Shown here: piece by piece, positions 33,407 through 42,485 of the stretch | How the letters are laid out: each line of letters starts with the position of its first letter | Numbering within the stretch: position 1 is the stretch's first letter | Assembly: GCA_040772545.1 (NCBI GenBank) | Contig: JAXGXY010000006.1 | Span: forward strand, 1-64,000 | From: UBA1431 sp002329665 | GTDB lineage: Bacteria; Bacillota; Clostridia; Christensenellales; UBA1431 | Reading direction: 5' to 3' | Length of the DNA: 64,000 nucleotides | Position numbers and translations under genes: made by a program | Notes under the pieces: generated by a model | Told to the model about the DNA's origin: nothing | The model's input: only the letters and a program-made list of their open reading frames with translations | Database searches by the model: none

Positions 33407-33569
33407 GCGAACGGGGCAGGCTTCCTGGCTCGGCTTCATCCTCGCCGGAGACCTTCCCATCCATAAGGACAGTGGTTCGCGCTCCGGTCTGTCAGCCATA
33501 CAGTAGCGGGGGCTGCAACGTTTTTACGTTTTTCCTATTATCCTGCTTAAAGCAGGCACCCTTGTTCGC
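33407..33569 (-). promoter_or_regulatory. Cobalamin riboswitch of the btuFCD operon
   Basis: Aptamer with P1 GCGAAC/GTTCGC, GGGTGCC, CAGCCCCCGCTACTG, an ACCACTG B12 box, GGGAAGG and GATGAAGCCGAGCCAGGA. It lies 108 bases before btuF. High B12 should fold the terminator and lower B12 import. Confidence 0.95.
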
Positions 33570-33587
33570 GTATTTAGTTGTTGATTT

Positions 33588-33616
33588 ATCTTATCACACA
33601 ATCATTTCATGCGAAA
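33588..33616 (-). promoter_or_regulatory. Candidate promoter of btuFCD
   Basis: TTTCGC (33611-33616), 17-base spacer, TAAGAT (33588-33593), 19 bases before the aptamer. Confidence 0.5.
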
Positions 33617-33645
33617 GACATTAATTTGTCGTGCGCTGAAAGATT

Positions 33646-34075
33646 TCAGCCGTGTCCCAGTGCCGCGCGCAATTCCTCGAGGCCTTCGCCGGTGAAGGCG
33701 CTGACACAGTAGAATTCATCGACCCCGGCCATCATCAGCATCCTGCGCGCATAATCCACGTCGGCTTCCGGGTGGTCCACCTTGGTGATGATCCCAATGA
33801 CGGGAATGGGAAAAAAATAGCGGAATCCGTTGATAAACACCGGCTGCGTATCGGTCGAACAGTGCACGAACGCGACGATGTCCGCCTCCGTGCCCGTCAC
33901 CTGCAGGTGCCCGCGCGCATCCAGCGGTTCTCGCTGTACTCTCCGGGCGTGTCGATGTATTTGTCCAGGTATTCCACGGCCTGCGTCTTGCTGTAGTCGA
34001 GCGCCATACCCTCGAGCGCCTGTATCAGCGTGGTCTTCCCTGCGCCCGTGCGGCCGATGAGCATCACGCGTGCCA
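33646..34075 (-). pseudogene. pduV: PduV/EutP GTPase, frameshifted
   Basis: A small Ras-like GTPase of the PduV/EutP family read in two frames. The first part (from ATG 34075) has the P-loop GRTGAGKTT and DTPGEYSENR, then hits a stop after WMRAGTCR. The second part continues in the next frame with EADIVAFVHC, TKVDHPEAD and the C-terminus. If two bases (GC) are removed from the CGCGCG run at 33911-33918 the protein aligns with PduV without gaps, so a 2-base gain is the simplest explanation. It could be a true mutation or a sequencing error. It begins 7 bases after pduU. Role: PduV is found on the shell and linked to organelle movement. Confidence 0.85.
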
Positions 34076-34082
34076 TACAGGA

Positions 34083-34466
34083 CTACGACCGGGTGATGTC
34101 GGTCGGCGCAAAATCGAGTATTTCCTGCAGCGTGCTGATGACGGCGTTGAGCGCGGCTTCAACGCCGGCCACATTGCCCGTGATGACCACCGATCCGTTG
34201 AAGCGGTCGAGGAAACCAAGCTCGACGTCCGCAGCCTTGGCCGCGGTGTCGGCGGCGATGATCGCCCCCTCCGACGGGGTTATGGTCATGATGCCGATAG
34301 CGTCCTTGCCGTCGGCGCCAAGGCCCAGCTTTTTGAATATCGACGCCTTAGGATTGGAGATAAGATGCGCCAGCGTGATCTGCTTCCCCGGCACAAACTC
34401 CTGTATAAACCGAGGTTTTTCGGCGGTCGTGAGCCGGTTGCTTTCCCCAGCCATTAAAATCATCAC
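34083..34466 (-). CDS. pduU: PduU, circularly permuted BMC shell protein
   Basis: A 127-residue protein of the EutS/PduU class. The leading strand FIQEFVPGKQITLAHLIS is the family signature, followed by IGIMTITPSEGAIIAAD. Six such chains form a hexamer with a capped pore. It overlaps the mtnK stop by 4 bases (ATGA), so the two are translated together. In Salmonella PduU interacts with PduV, encoded next here as well. Confidence 0.94.
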   Translation of the reverse strand: MMILMAGESNRLTTAEKPRFIQEFVPGKQITLAHLISNPKASIFKKLGLGADGKDAIGIMTITPSEGAIIAADTAAKAADVELGFLDRFNGSVVITGNVAGVEAALNAVISTLQEILDFAPTDITRS

Positions 34467-35722
34467 CTTTTTGCAGTTTTTGTCGCTTTCATGAAATACC
34501 CGGCGGTTTTGGAAATGATATCTATCATGTCCCCTATCCCGCCGATCCTGTCGTGATTCTCCAGTATGTTGACCGATATGAGCGCGGAGAGCATCTTGGC
34601 CCTGACGCGCAGGCCCGGATCCCTTATCACGTCAAAATCGGGATAGCCGCACATGCCGGTCGTCCGGGTAAAATTGGAACAGGCGGCGAAAGCGGCCATT
34701 TCGTAACAGAAATGCGAAAGCTTCTCGTCCAGATACCCCGGAAGGTCGCGATACAGCGGTTTTGCGTAGCGCATGAAGAGGTCGCGGTAACTGTTACAGT
34801 AGCAGGCATAGATATCGTGCAGCTTGGTCAGAAGATACACGCGGAAGCGCCCGCATTCCTCTTCGGAAAATTCGCGGCGGAAATGGAAGGCGGCGTATTC
34901 CGAGATGCAGTTCGCGGTCAGATACCCCATATCATGCGCCTCGGGGCCCATGAAGGTATACTCCATGTCGATGACCTTCATATTCTCCTGATCCAGGAAA
35001 ATATTGGACGTGTGCAGATCGCCGTGTATGAGGCATTCCGTCTTGCGCATGAAAATATTGCGCATGCGGACCATCTCCTGCCGCAGCCTTACGCGCTTCC
35101 AGAAATGAGGCCCTATGAGGAACTCGCGCGGATCGGGGTTTTCAAGCCCTCTTGCGCGATCGGGATCGGGCGGCAGGAATATGAAAGCCTCCATGATCTC
35201 TCGCATTTCGGGATTGATGAACTTTGCCTGCAGCCCCCTGAATACCCTGTCCGGAAGATACTCGAGCGACGTGAAAAAGTTGCAGGATGCGAAGTATTCG
35301 CCGATCTGCCTCGGGAAATTCGGGAATATCTTCATGCTGTTGAGTTCGAAACGCATGATATGCATCCCCGAAAGGTCTTCCATGACGAAAATATTGTTGT
35401 CGACATCGCAATAATAGACCTCGGGAATATACTGCGGGCATATCGCGCTGCGTATGCGCAGGATGTCGACCTCCAGGCGGTTGCGCTCCACGGTCAGCCT
35501 GTTGCCCTCCTCGCCCCACATTTTGAAGTATTCCCGGGCCTGTTTCACCACACAGGAGCGCTCTTGGTCCCAGACGCGGAACAGGAAGTTGACGTATCCG
35601 TCTCCGTCCGTGCCTCCCTCTCCGACCTCGTGTACGCGCAAAACGGCGTCTTCGGGGAAGAGGGACGTGTGCTCCCTCACATAAGCGGCAACATTCTCTT
35701 TTGTCAGGATCAAAGCGGACAT
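34463..35722 (-). CDS. mtnK: 5-methylthioribose kinase family protein (MtnK-like)
   Basis: A 419-residue kinase of the aminoglycoside-phosphotransferase fold. HGDLHTSNI is the catalytic loop and VIDMEYTFMGPEAHDMGYL the metal-binding loop with the GPEAHD seen in MTR kinases. The family phosphorylates methylthioribose; relatives also accept 5-deoxyribose. It is coupled to pduU by a 4-base overlap. A role in using 5-deoxyribose released from spent adenosylcobalamin is possible but inferred. AAGGATG precedes the ATG. Confidence 0.88.
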   Translation of the reverse strand: MSALILTKENVAAYVREHTSLFPEDAVLRVHEVGEGGTDGDGYVNFLFRVWDQERSCVVKQAREYFKMWGEEGNRLTVERNRLEVDILRIRSAICPQYIPEVYYCDVDNNIFVMEDLSGMHIMRFELNSMKIFPNFPRQIGEYFASCNFFTSLEYLPDRVFRGLQAKFINPEMREIMEAFIFLPPDPDRARGLENPDPREFLIGPHFWKRVRLRQEMVRMRNIFMRKTECLIHGDLHTSNIFLDQENMKVIDMEYTFMGPEAHDMGYLTANCISEYAAFHFRREFSEEECGRFRVYLLTKLHDIYACYCNSYRDLFMRYAKPLYRDLPGYLDEKLSHFCYEMAAFAACSNFTRTTGMCGYPDFDVIRDPGLRVRAKMLSALISVNILENHDRIGGIGDMIDIISKTAGYFMKATKTAKR

Positions 35723-35972
35723 GAAACGGCATCCTTTTCACATATTACGTGTATTGTATACTGACCGCGCCGCGCAAACAATGTATATTGTTGTCCGCAA
35801 ACTATACATAACGATGCGTCCGGGAATGCCGGCCGGCATTGGAGGGGGTCGGGGCGGTACGGGCAGACCGTTTTCTATACGCACAGGGAAAGATTATACA
35901 TTTACAGCATTGGGGGTTCTGATATAATCAGGAACCAATTATATGCCGAATCCGGTATGGGAAGGTGGTCAA

Positions 35973-36264
35973 ATGTACTGGACCGGTCTTTCGCCGGACG
36001 AAGCCAGGGAATCGCTGGCCAACAAGGACAAATCGAAGAAAGACAAAAGGATGACGCTTTCTAAGGCGGTGCGCAGCTTCGTCAGCGACGGCGCAAACAT
36101 CGGCATAGGAGGCTTCGTAAACAGCCGGCAGCCGCTTGCCCTGGTGCATGAGATCATCCGCCAGGGAAGAAAAGACCTTACCCTCTCCTTTCAGTCGGCA
36201 GGACCTGATCCATGAGGCGATCGACACCCAGGGATATTTCGTGAAAAGGGAAATGAAGCAATAG
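35973..36264 (+). pseudogene. CoA-transferase subunit remnant
   Basis: The N-terminus of a family I CoA-transferase alpha subunit is visible: KRMTLSKAVRSFVSDGANIGIGGF, PLALVHEIIRQG and LTLSF. The frame is lost at 36213; in the neighbouring frame DLIHEAIDTQGYFVKREMKQ continues to a stop at 36262. A full subunit would be over 250 residues, so most of the gene is deleted. AGGTGG lies before ATG 35973. The piece lies at the edge of an AT-rich accessory stretch. Confidence 0.7.
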
Positions 36265-36511
36265 CCCATGCCCTAAAGTTTCCGTAAAATTCTAAAACAA
36301 ATCGGAAAATAAAGCAATTCGGTTAAACAAAACGCGAAAAATATGACTGGCGCGTATGTTAACTCATTTCTTCGGACTGATTCTTATCACGCGATTCTAC
36401 ATGCAATAATCAGAGGACTATCTTCGAATTTTGTTGAAATACTATGATGAATATGTTATCCTGTCACCGATTATATGTTAAGGAGGAGGTGGGAGTAGGT
36501 TCCGAAGAAAG
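36265..36511. other. AT-rich spacer after CoA-transferase remnant
   Basis: About 250 bases without a supported gene. Base composition is clearly more AT-rich than the flanking operons. A strong AGGAGGAGGTGG stands at 36481-36492 and may serve the tiny frame that follows. Confidence 0.5.
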
Positions 36512-36583
36512 ATGCAGAAGGCAGTCCGCTTTTTTGCTCAACTGTATTCAATCTATGAACTGAAGCGAACAGAGAAGGAGTAA
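36512..36583 (+). CDS. Possible 23-residue leader peptide upstream of lipoprotein gene
   Basis: A short frame MQKAVRFFAQLYSIYELKRTEKE ends five bases before the lipoprotein ATG, with an AGGAGGAGG 20 bases upstream of its ATG. The distance is long for a normal site. It might only be the mRNA leader. Weakly supported. Confidence 0.2.
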   Translation: MQKAVRFFAQLYSIYELKRTEKE

Positions 36584-36587
36584 TTAA

Positions 36588-37190
36588 ATGAAAAGATTAA
36601 CTATAACCGTTTTGGCACTGTTTCTTACCTTATCACTGGCCGGTTGTGCAGGAGGCACCGAAGGAACCGACGTTGCCGTCAGCCCTGCCACAAGTGCAGA
36701 ATCATCTCATGACGGTACAGATGCTGACACTCCCGATTTTCATTATACAAAAGATCTTTACAGTTATGATCATAAGCTAAATGATTATCAAGGTGGTTAT
36801 CAGTTAGTGGAAGGCCTTCCTTGGGAAGGGTACCCTGCCGACTTGCCTCTTATCGGCGGCTATATGGATCTGAGTTTGGGCGGCGGTCCTTCCGCTTTCA
36901 GTTCTGACAGTCATAGTTTAGTCGTATTTACACGGGGCGGCGATGACGGCGAAATAGCCAACTGGTATCGTCAGCAGTTGGAATCAGCAGGCTGGGAAGT
37001 AACGGACTTTGAAACCAGCGAACAATACGGCAGCACCATGTTTAAGTTCTCTAACGATAACTGGTACGGAGATTTTCTGGTTCAAAGCGAGGAATCCGCT
37101 CTTGGGGGGTACGATGGTGCCATGCCCAGAGACGAATCCGATTTTGAAAAGACTGCTGTTATAGTCAATGTAAATAAAAAATCGTCATAA
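36588..37190 (+). CDS. Hypothetical lipoprotein (200 aa)
   Basis: A secreted lipoprotein: MKRLTITVLALFLTLSLAGC is a clear signal with lipobox LAGC. The mature part is acidic and aromatic-rich (DLYSYDHKLNDYQGGYQ; NWYRQQLESAGWEV) and resembles short extracellular domains annotated only as hypothetical. AGAAGGAG lies 8 bases before the ATG. Codon use is more AT-rich than the pdu or pur genes, which suggests a separate origin. No function can be given. Confidence 0.8.
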   Translation: MKRLTITVLALFLTLSLAGCAGGTEGTDVAVSPATSAESSHDGTDADTPDFHYTKDLYSYDHKLNDYQGGYQLVEGLPWEGYPADLPLIGGYMDLSLGGGPSAFSSDSHSLVVFTRGGDDGEIANWYRQQLESAGWEVTDFETSEQYGSTMFKFSNDNWYGDFLVQSEESALGGYDGAMPRDESDFEKTAVIVNVNKKSS

Positions 37191-37274
37191 TCAACGGCAA
37201 CCGGACATGCCTCAACCATGTAAACAGGCGATATTCCTTTTTCTATAGGCAGGGAACGCACCTGAAATATGATT

Positions 37275-37303
37275 TAAAGGCCTCTTGCAGAAGGAGGCCT
37301 TTA
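37275..37303. terminator. Hairpin between lipoprotein and ADP-ribosylglycohydrolase genes
   Basis: TAAAGGCCTC-TTGCAGAAG-GAGGCCTTTA forms a 10-bp stem between convergent genes. It has A/T tracts on both sides and could terminate both. Confidence 0.65.
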
Positions 37304-37423
37304 AACTTATACTTTACGTCCAATAAGTGCTTTAATGCTAATTGACAGGGACATTCTATTCTGGCATTTCCATCCCGTATTCCTCCGTTAGGGGTACGGG
37401 GCAGGACAATTGGCATACCCGCG

Positions 37424-38464
37424 CTACCATCCCGGATACTTCTCCCGCCACTCGTCTGTATACGCGAAACCGGTGTACAGGTCGCAAGCCATCGCACGGA
37501 TCACGTCTTGCAGTTCGACCTGCCGGACCCATTCTGGAGGGATTCCCTCTTCACCGTGCATCAGCCCCATGACGTTGCCGCAGATCGCTCCCGTGGAATC
37601 GCTGTCCCCCGAATGGTTCACAGCAAGGATCACGGCATCCTTATAACTGTCCGGGTACGACAACGCCGCGTATACCGCGATTGCCAGCGCTTCCTCCGCG
37701 ACCCAGCCTCCGCCCAGGGAATGGACCTTCTCAACTGCTGGCTTCCCGCTTTTCGCGAGTCGGACCGCGTTTTTTAGCGCCGCCGCCGTCTCCCGGCTGT
37801 CCTCTCCGCCTCCCAGCGTCTTCATTACGGACTCCACCGCTTCCGCCAGTCCCTGCCCGGCAACCAGACCGTTGATGAGCACGGCGAAGGCGGCGGCCGC
37901 TATCCGGCCTGTCGGATGCCCGTGCGTCAGGCTCGCCGACTCGGACGCGGTGTCGAAAACGGATTCGAGCCCCATAATAAGCCCGACAGGCGCCATGCGC
38001 ATCACCCCGCCGCAGCCTTTGCTGTCGTTCCTCGCCATGTCCCCGAAATTCCTGCTTCGCATAAGGGAGGACAGGCACGCGTTGCCGGGCGCGCGCTGCG
38101 CGTGCAGCGCTTCGACTCCTAACAGCCATCCGTCGGTCCCGATCTCGAACGCGGGCTCCCCGCCTTGGGTCTTCAGCCAACGAAGGTAAGCGTGGTGTAT
38201 GACCCCGGGGACGTAGCATATCCCTTTTTCCACGCTGCGGCATTTGGCCCTGAGCAGCCCTTCCGCCGTGAACAGCGTCATCTGCGTATCGTCGGTGATC
38301 TCGGCATACGGCTTCCCCTTAAGATCGAGGTCCCGAATGCCACCTTCCCCGTACCGGTTCTTGATTTCCTCCCAGCCCATGAACTCCACGGGCCAGCCCA
38401 GCGCGTCCCCAACGGCGCCGCCCAGCAGGCATCCCGTGAAATGCGAGAGTGTCCTTCGGTTCAT
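37424..38464 (-). CDS. ADP-ribosylglycohydrolase family protein
   Basis: A 346-residue all-helical hydrolase (ADP_ribosyl_GH, PF03747). The metal ligands are visible in GGAVGDALGWPVEF, ITDDTQMTLFTAEGL and the C-terminal NHSGDSDSTGAICG. It removes ADP-ribose from proteins or small molecules (DraG-like), but no nitrogenase or partner toxin is near. The start at 38464 has AGGAGTGAG in front; the frame extends to 38533 without such a site. Confidence 0.92.
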   Translation of the reverse strand: MNRRTLSHFTGCLLGGAVGDALGWPVEFMGWEEIKNRYGEGGIRDLDLKGKPYAEITDDTQMTLFTAEGLLRAKCRSVEKGICYVPGVIHHAYLRWLKTQGGEPAFEIGTDGWLLGVEALHAQRAPGNACLSSLMRSRNFGDMARNDSKGCGGVMRMAPVGLIMGLESVFDTASESASLTHGHPTGRIAAAAFAVLINGLVAGQGLAEAVESVMKTLGGGEDSRETAAALKNAVRLAKSGKPAVEKVHSLGGGWVAEEALAIAVYAALSYPDSYKDAVILAVNHSGDSDSTGAICGNVMGLMHGEEGIPPEWVRQVELQDVIRAMACDLYTGFAYTDEWREKYPGW

Positions 38465-38669
38465 CTTCTCACTCCTTATCACCGTCGCGGAAGCAATACC
38501 GCATCCGTATACCGCCGAAGCGGCTACGCGCAAGCGTCGATCCGTCAGGAGCGTCCCGGCGTTCGTTAAGTTTCAGGCTGGGCGACTCGCCCGCCCTCCC
38601 CGGTGAGGCAGATACCCTTTTATCGGGGATATGCTATTGCTTCCGCACATAAAACAGCCCAAATTCCGC

Positions 38670-40136
38670 TCACCCCGCCATGTCCCGGAGCTTCTCCCAT
38701 ATCCGCACCATCGCCAGCGTATCCAGGCGGCAATACGAAAGCAGGGCCGCCCTGATCGCTTCGACTTCCTCCGGTGTCCTTTCGTGCAGGGACGCGAAGG
38801 CGTCCATCGCCTCCGAGCCGTTTTGCACGTCCAGGCCGGCGTAGTCCAGCTCAGGATCGTCAGGGATCAGCGCCGGAAGCACATATTTGAGCGAATAGCT
38901 GCCCTGCATATCCCGGTTGTAATAGTATCCTTTCTTGAACGGGGCCATCAGGTCCTGAAGATTGTCGTGGATGCTCATCAAATGCGGAGCCAGATCAGGG
39001 AAACGGTTCGCGAGGTTTCTCAGCACCATTTTCTCGAAGGTCATGTTGTAGGCGACCACGCAGACGCCGGCGGGGACGTCCCGTACCAGCCTTTCGGCAA
39101 GCGCCCGCCTCGGGTCGGCGCCTTCCTTTGCAAGGAACTCCCTGTGCTGCAGTTCGCCGTCCCCGCTCTCGAAAAAATGCACGGAATACTGGAACGGTAT
39201 CTGTTCGTAGGGCCTCAGCCCATCGAACGGGGGGACCGGCTGCATGTACGTCTCGAAATCCAGGAAGTACAGCGGGTAGGAGAAGCCCCCTATCGATTCG
39301 AGGATGCCCTCTGTGTTTATCTCCTCGGCGCCGTGGAGTTCCGCCTCCACCTGCAGCAGCTGTTTGCCCGTCAGATGGCTGTTTATCAGGTCCTCGAACG
39401 CGAAGCATCCCTCGCCGTAAAGCCTGTACTGCTTCCTTTTCCGCATGCCAGTGATGTCGAACACGCAGGGAACCGGCAGATGCTTCGTACAATAGGACCA
39501 AAACCCGCATTCGTACGGCGAATGGCAGTGCAGGCCGATGTCCTGTTCCGGCTCTTTCTTGCTTTTCAAAGCTTTTCTCATCATGCGGATGCCGGCTTCG
39601 ATCTCCGGCCTGAACTCGTGCGCATAATCCGTCACGTCGCATACGCAGAACAGGTTGTCAAGATCGAGTTCCCCTTGCCGGACGTAATCGCCGTTTAGGT
39701 GCACGACATGCGCCCTGTTGACCCTGATCCCCGCTTCCGCGAGCACGTAATGCTGGTAGGCCGCGTCTACAATAAGCACTTCCTTCAGGTCCGTCGTGCT
39801 CTTGACCTCGTAGATGTCGTAGCCGTCCCCCGATTTAACGAGGATGTCGCAGATCACGGCGAGGTCGTCGTGGACGAACGCCGCTTCATAGACGGCCTCT
39901 GCGCCCGAATCCATGGCCGCCTTCGTCTGCGCGGCCATCTCGAAAAGGTCGGGCGTAAACCGAATAAGAAAGCCCCCGGGGAACAGGTCCCTCGCGAGTT
40001 CGCCCACCATCTTCCCGTTTTTGAATACCATTTCAAGCCCGGGATCCTGCTCCTCGAGTTCCGGCCGGTAGCACTTGAGCCACAGGTTTTTCACGCACTG
40101 CCATCCGCGAATGTATTTGCTCTTGGATATGAACAT
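38670..40136 (-). CDS. DUF2779 protein with PD-(D/E)XK nuclease-like domain
   Basis: A 488-residue protein. The N-terminal KSKYIRGWQCVKNLWLK and the DILVKSGDGYDIYEVKSTTDLKE segment (D...ExK) are those of RecB-like nucleases. The C-terminal half carries DUF2779 (YPLYFLDFETYMQPVPPF) with DFET exonuclease-like acid residues and cysteines near the middle (CGFWSYCTKHLPVPCVF) that may hold an Fe-S cluster. Such proteins are common in bacteria and may act in DNA processing or defence. No partner gene is next to it. Confidence 0.85.
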   Translation of the reverse strand: MFISKSKYIRGWQCVKNLWLKCYRPELEEQDPGLEMVFKNGKMVGELARDLFPGGFLIRFTPDLFEMAAQTKAAMDSGAEAVYEAAFVHDDLAVICDILVKSGDGYDIYEVKSTTDLKEVLIVDAAYQHYVLAEAGIRVNRAHVVHLNGDYVRQGELDLDNLFCVCDVTDYAHEFRPEIEAGIRMMRKALKSKKEPEQDIGLHCHSPYECGFWSYCTKHLPVPCVFDITGMRKRKQYRLYGEGCFAFEDLINSHLTGKQLLQVEAELHGAEEINTEGILESIGGFSYPLYFLDFETYMQPVPPFDGLRPYEQIPFQYSVHFFESGDGELQHREFLAKEGADPRRALAERLVRDVPAGVCVVAYNMTFEKMVLRNLANRFPDLAPHLMSIHDNLQDLMAPFKKGYYYNRDMQGSYSLKYVLPALIPDDPELDYAGLDVQNGSEAMDAFASLHERTPEEVEAIRAALLSYCRLDTLAMVRIWEKLRDMAG

Positions 40137-40279
40137 GTCACCCGCTCCATGCTTTTATTCCTGAGGCTATGTTAATATAACGTATGTACCTATTGGGGGA
40201 CAGGGGTATAAATTTTGAATATTTATCTGGCAGCTTGTTAATTTTCTCCATCCAACCTGGGCTTTGTATCGAGACGTTT

Positions 40280-40902
40280 TTAAACTCTGAAATGTAGCTC
40301 TCCACATTTATATATCCTTGCTTTGGCGACCGTGTATAAGCTGTTATGCCACATCGGGATTATTGGATACTTTTTGTTAAGCTCGGGAATTGCTTTTGTT
40401 AATATGTTATCGGTTCCCAATTCTATAATTTTCTCTGGTTCTATAATACGAACCTGTTCCAGTATAAATTCTTTATATTGTTTTGTGTATGCCAAAACAT
40501 GAGTATCTTCTTTATTATCACCGCCACGTTTGTTGAGGTTCATTATTGCTACTCTTCCTAATGCATGATTAACATGTTCTTGACCCGTGATACGACTTAA
40601 CGCCAAATACATACGTGCAATCTTTTCTAGCTGTTTTGGACGATTATCCCCAATTCCTTTTGTATAATAATCCTGATACCATTTCAGCTGGGTACGGGCT
40701 GAAGGTTATTCGGACCCCTTGTGCTTTAGTATGTTAGCAACGCGCCGTCATAGTTATCACTCACAACACCGTCACGAATAAATGACTCTTGTTCAATGCC
40801 TGGAAGTGTAGTCTCGCCCCATGGTTTTTCCGTTCGATGCGCATCACACCATCGTGAAAACAAATCAGAAATCCTCTTATCGTATTCGTTGTAATCTAAC
40901 AT
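40280..40902 (-). pseudogene. Decayed gene, possibly uracil-DNA-glycosylase-like
   Basis: A start with GGAGGG before ATG 40902 opens a frame (LDYNEYDKRISDLFSRWCDAH...) that stops near 40730. A second frame from about 40700 (WYQDYYTKGIGDNRPK) continues through IMNLNKRGGDNKEDTH to a stop at 40280. The parts look like the two ends of one protein with an internal deletion and frame loss. The C-terminal part recalls uncharacterised uracil-DNA-glycosylase-like proteins; this is weak. AT-rich unlike neighbours. Confidence 0.55.
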
Positions 40903-40947
40903 AAAAATCCCTCCATTAGAAATTTACGATGTGTTTCTTCCCTTCAC

Positions 40948-41937
40948 TCACACCCCATACCGCCTGGCCAAATCCGCTATGTCCTGCTTCACAATCTCCC
41001 TCAACTCAGCCGGTTCCAGCGCCTCGCAGAAACAGCCGAACTGCAGCGCAAAATACCGGATGCCTTCAACGACCGAATATATGCACACCTCCATATACTC
41101 GTCGTCCAGGTCCCGCATCCTTGCGCTCCGCCCGAAGTTGTCCACCACGTCGCCCGCGCGGGACTTGTGCATCTTCAGCACGATCCTGCGCGGCTTCCCG
41201 CCGTACATGAAGTTGTGCTCCTTGGCGTATCTGGCCAGGTCCAGCCCCCTTTCATATCCCGGTATCTTTGTGATCGAACGCGCGTCCTTTTTCAGCACCT
41301 CGGGCCCGGTCATCTTGTCAATCCTGAAATGCCGTAATTCATCTTCGCCTTCATAACTCGCGATCAGGTAATACTGGCTGTTCGCGCAGACGATCTGGTA
41401 AGGGTTAACGACGTCCTTTTCGCTTCTCCTTGGATGCAGTTCCCCGTCCGTACCGTACTGGTTATAGAAAAACGCCGCCTGTTTGCGCAGGGTGATCGCT
41501 TCGTCCAGAAGGTCGAGCGCAAGGAAGAACTCCTTGTTGCGCTGATGTATCCATCCTTCGACATTGTGGATGTGTTCGAAGTGCTGGGTAAAATACACGT
41601 TGGCCAGATTTTTCAGCTTGTCGATCAGGCGCTTTGCGTCGTTTGCCGGGATATATTTCGACGTCATGACGCTGTCGATCAAAAGCCTGAGCTCTGTTTC
41701 TTCGAATTCCCTTTCGCGCAGATAGTACCCTTTCCTGTTCTCCTGATAGGGGCAGATGTCGTACCCCATCTCCATCAGCAACGAGATGTTCCGAGCAACG
41801 GCCTTCCTCTCGGCGCACATGTTATATTCCCTATTAAGCCGGTAGATGATCTCCTTCGTCGTTACGGGATGGTCGAAATCGGAGTATTTTTCCAGTATCC
41901 TCAGGATGTACAACAACATCTTCTTTTTGCCGCCCAT
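40948..41937 (-). CDS. WYL-domain transcriptional regulator
   Basis: A 329-residue regulator. The first 80 residues are a winged helix-turn-helix (VTTKEIIYRLNREYNMCAERKAVARNISLL). A WYL domain follows (QIVCANSQYYLIASYEGEDELRHFRIDKM), thought to bind nucleotides or nucleic-acid ligands, with a C-terminal WCX extension. Such proteins often control defence or DNA-damage genes. GGAGGTGA lies about 17 bases before ATG 41937; a later ATG at residue 7 is also possible. Target unknown. Confidence 0.88.
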   Translation of the reverse strand: MGGKKKMLLYILRILEKYSDFDHPVTTKEIIYRLNREYNMCAERKAVARNISLLMEMGYDICPYQENRKGYYLREREFEETELRLLIDSVMTSKYIPANDAKRLIDKLKNLANVYFTQHFEHIHNVEGWIHQRNKEFFLALDLLDEAITLRKQAAFFYNQYGTDGELHPRRSEKDVVNPYQIVCANSQYYLIASYEGEDELRHFRIDKMTGPEVLKKDARSITKIPGYERGLDLARYAKEHNFMYGGKPRRIVLKMHKSRAGDVVDNFGRSARMRDLDDEYMEVCIYSVVEGIRYFALQFGCFCEALEPAELREIVKQDIADLARRYGV

Positions 41938-42056
41938 ATTGCTGATAGGTCTTCACCTCCCCGATTCTATTATTTTCCATAGTTTGTTAATTTCCTTTAT
42001 TTTGGGTCCTTTTGAACCATTTTGTTGTTCCATCTTTCTACTTCTCTTTAAAACTC

Positions 42057-42485
42057 TTAACCCTCCCTTTGCTTGGTTTCCATCAGCGCATCCAGCATGA
42101 GCCTGTAGCATTTCATGTTGGGACGGAACGAACGGCGGTTTAACACTTCCGAATCGTCGCCGTCCGCCCATTTCATGATGGCCGCCCCGATACCGGCGCT
42201 GCGGGAAATCCCCGCATCGCAGTGGACCACCAACGCTTCAACCTTATCGAACCAGCGGGTAACGAAACGGGCCATTTCGCGCGCCTGTGTTTCAGAGATC
42301 GTGTTTTCTCCAAGTTCCCCGTCGTTAAAGGCAAAATAAGCAACATCCCTGATTTTTTCGTTTGGCGCAAATTCGTTTGGCGTTCCGTATCTGGAATGAA
42401 TGGAAATTATGATGCATGCAGGTATGTCGGCAGACATCGAAAACTCCGCCGCCATTTTCCTGGATAAAATAAACAGCTCTCTCAA
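42057..42485 (-). CDS. Dual-specificity phosphatase-like protein
   Basis: A 142-residue protein. The phosphatase loop VVHCDAGISRSAG contains the CX5R motif with catalytic Cys and Arg. An upstream acidic residue in FNDGELGEN could serve as general acid. Small phosphatases of this sort are often in phage or mobile genes. Start is uncertain: TTG at 42485 or ATG at 42455. No partner kinase is near. Confidence 0.8.
   Translation of the reverse strand: MRELFILSRKMAAEFSMSADIPACIIISIHSRYGTPNEFAPNEKIRDVAYFAFNDGELGENTISETQAREMARFVTRWFDKVEALVVHCDAGISRSAGIGAAIMKWADGDDSEVLNRRSFRPNMKCYRLMLDALMETKQREG

Noticed and set aside
35943..35972. Earlier start for the CoA-transferase remnant
   Set aside because: ATG 35973 has AGGTGG at the right distance; the earlier ATG has no site.
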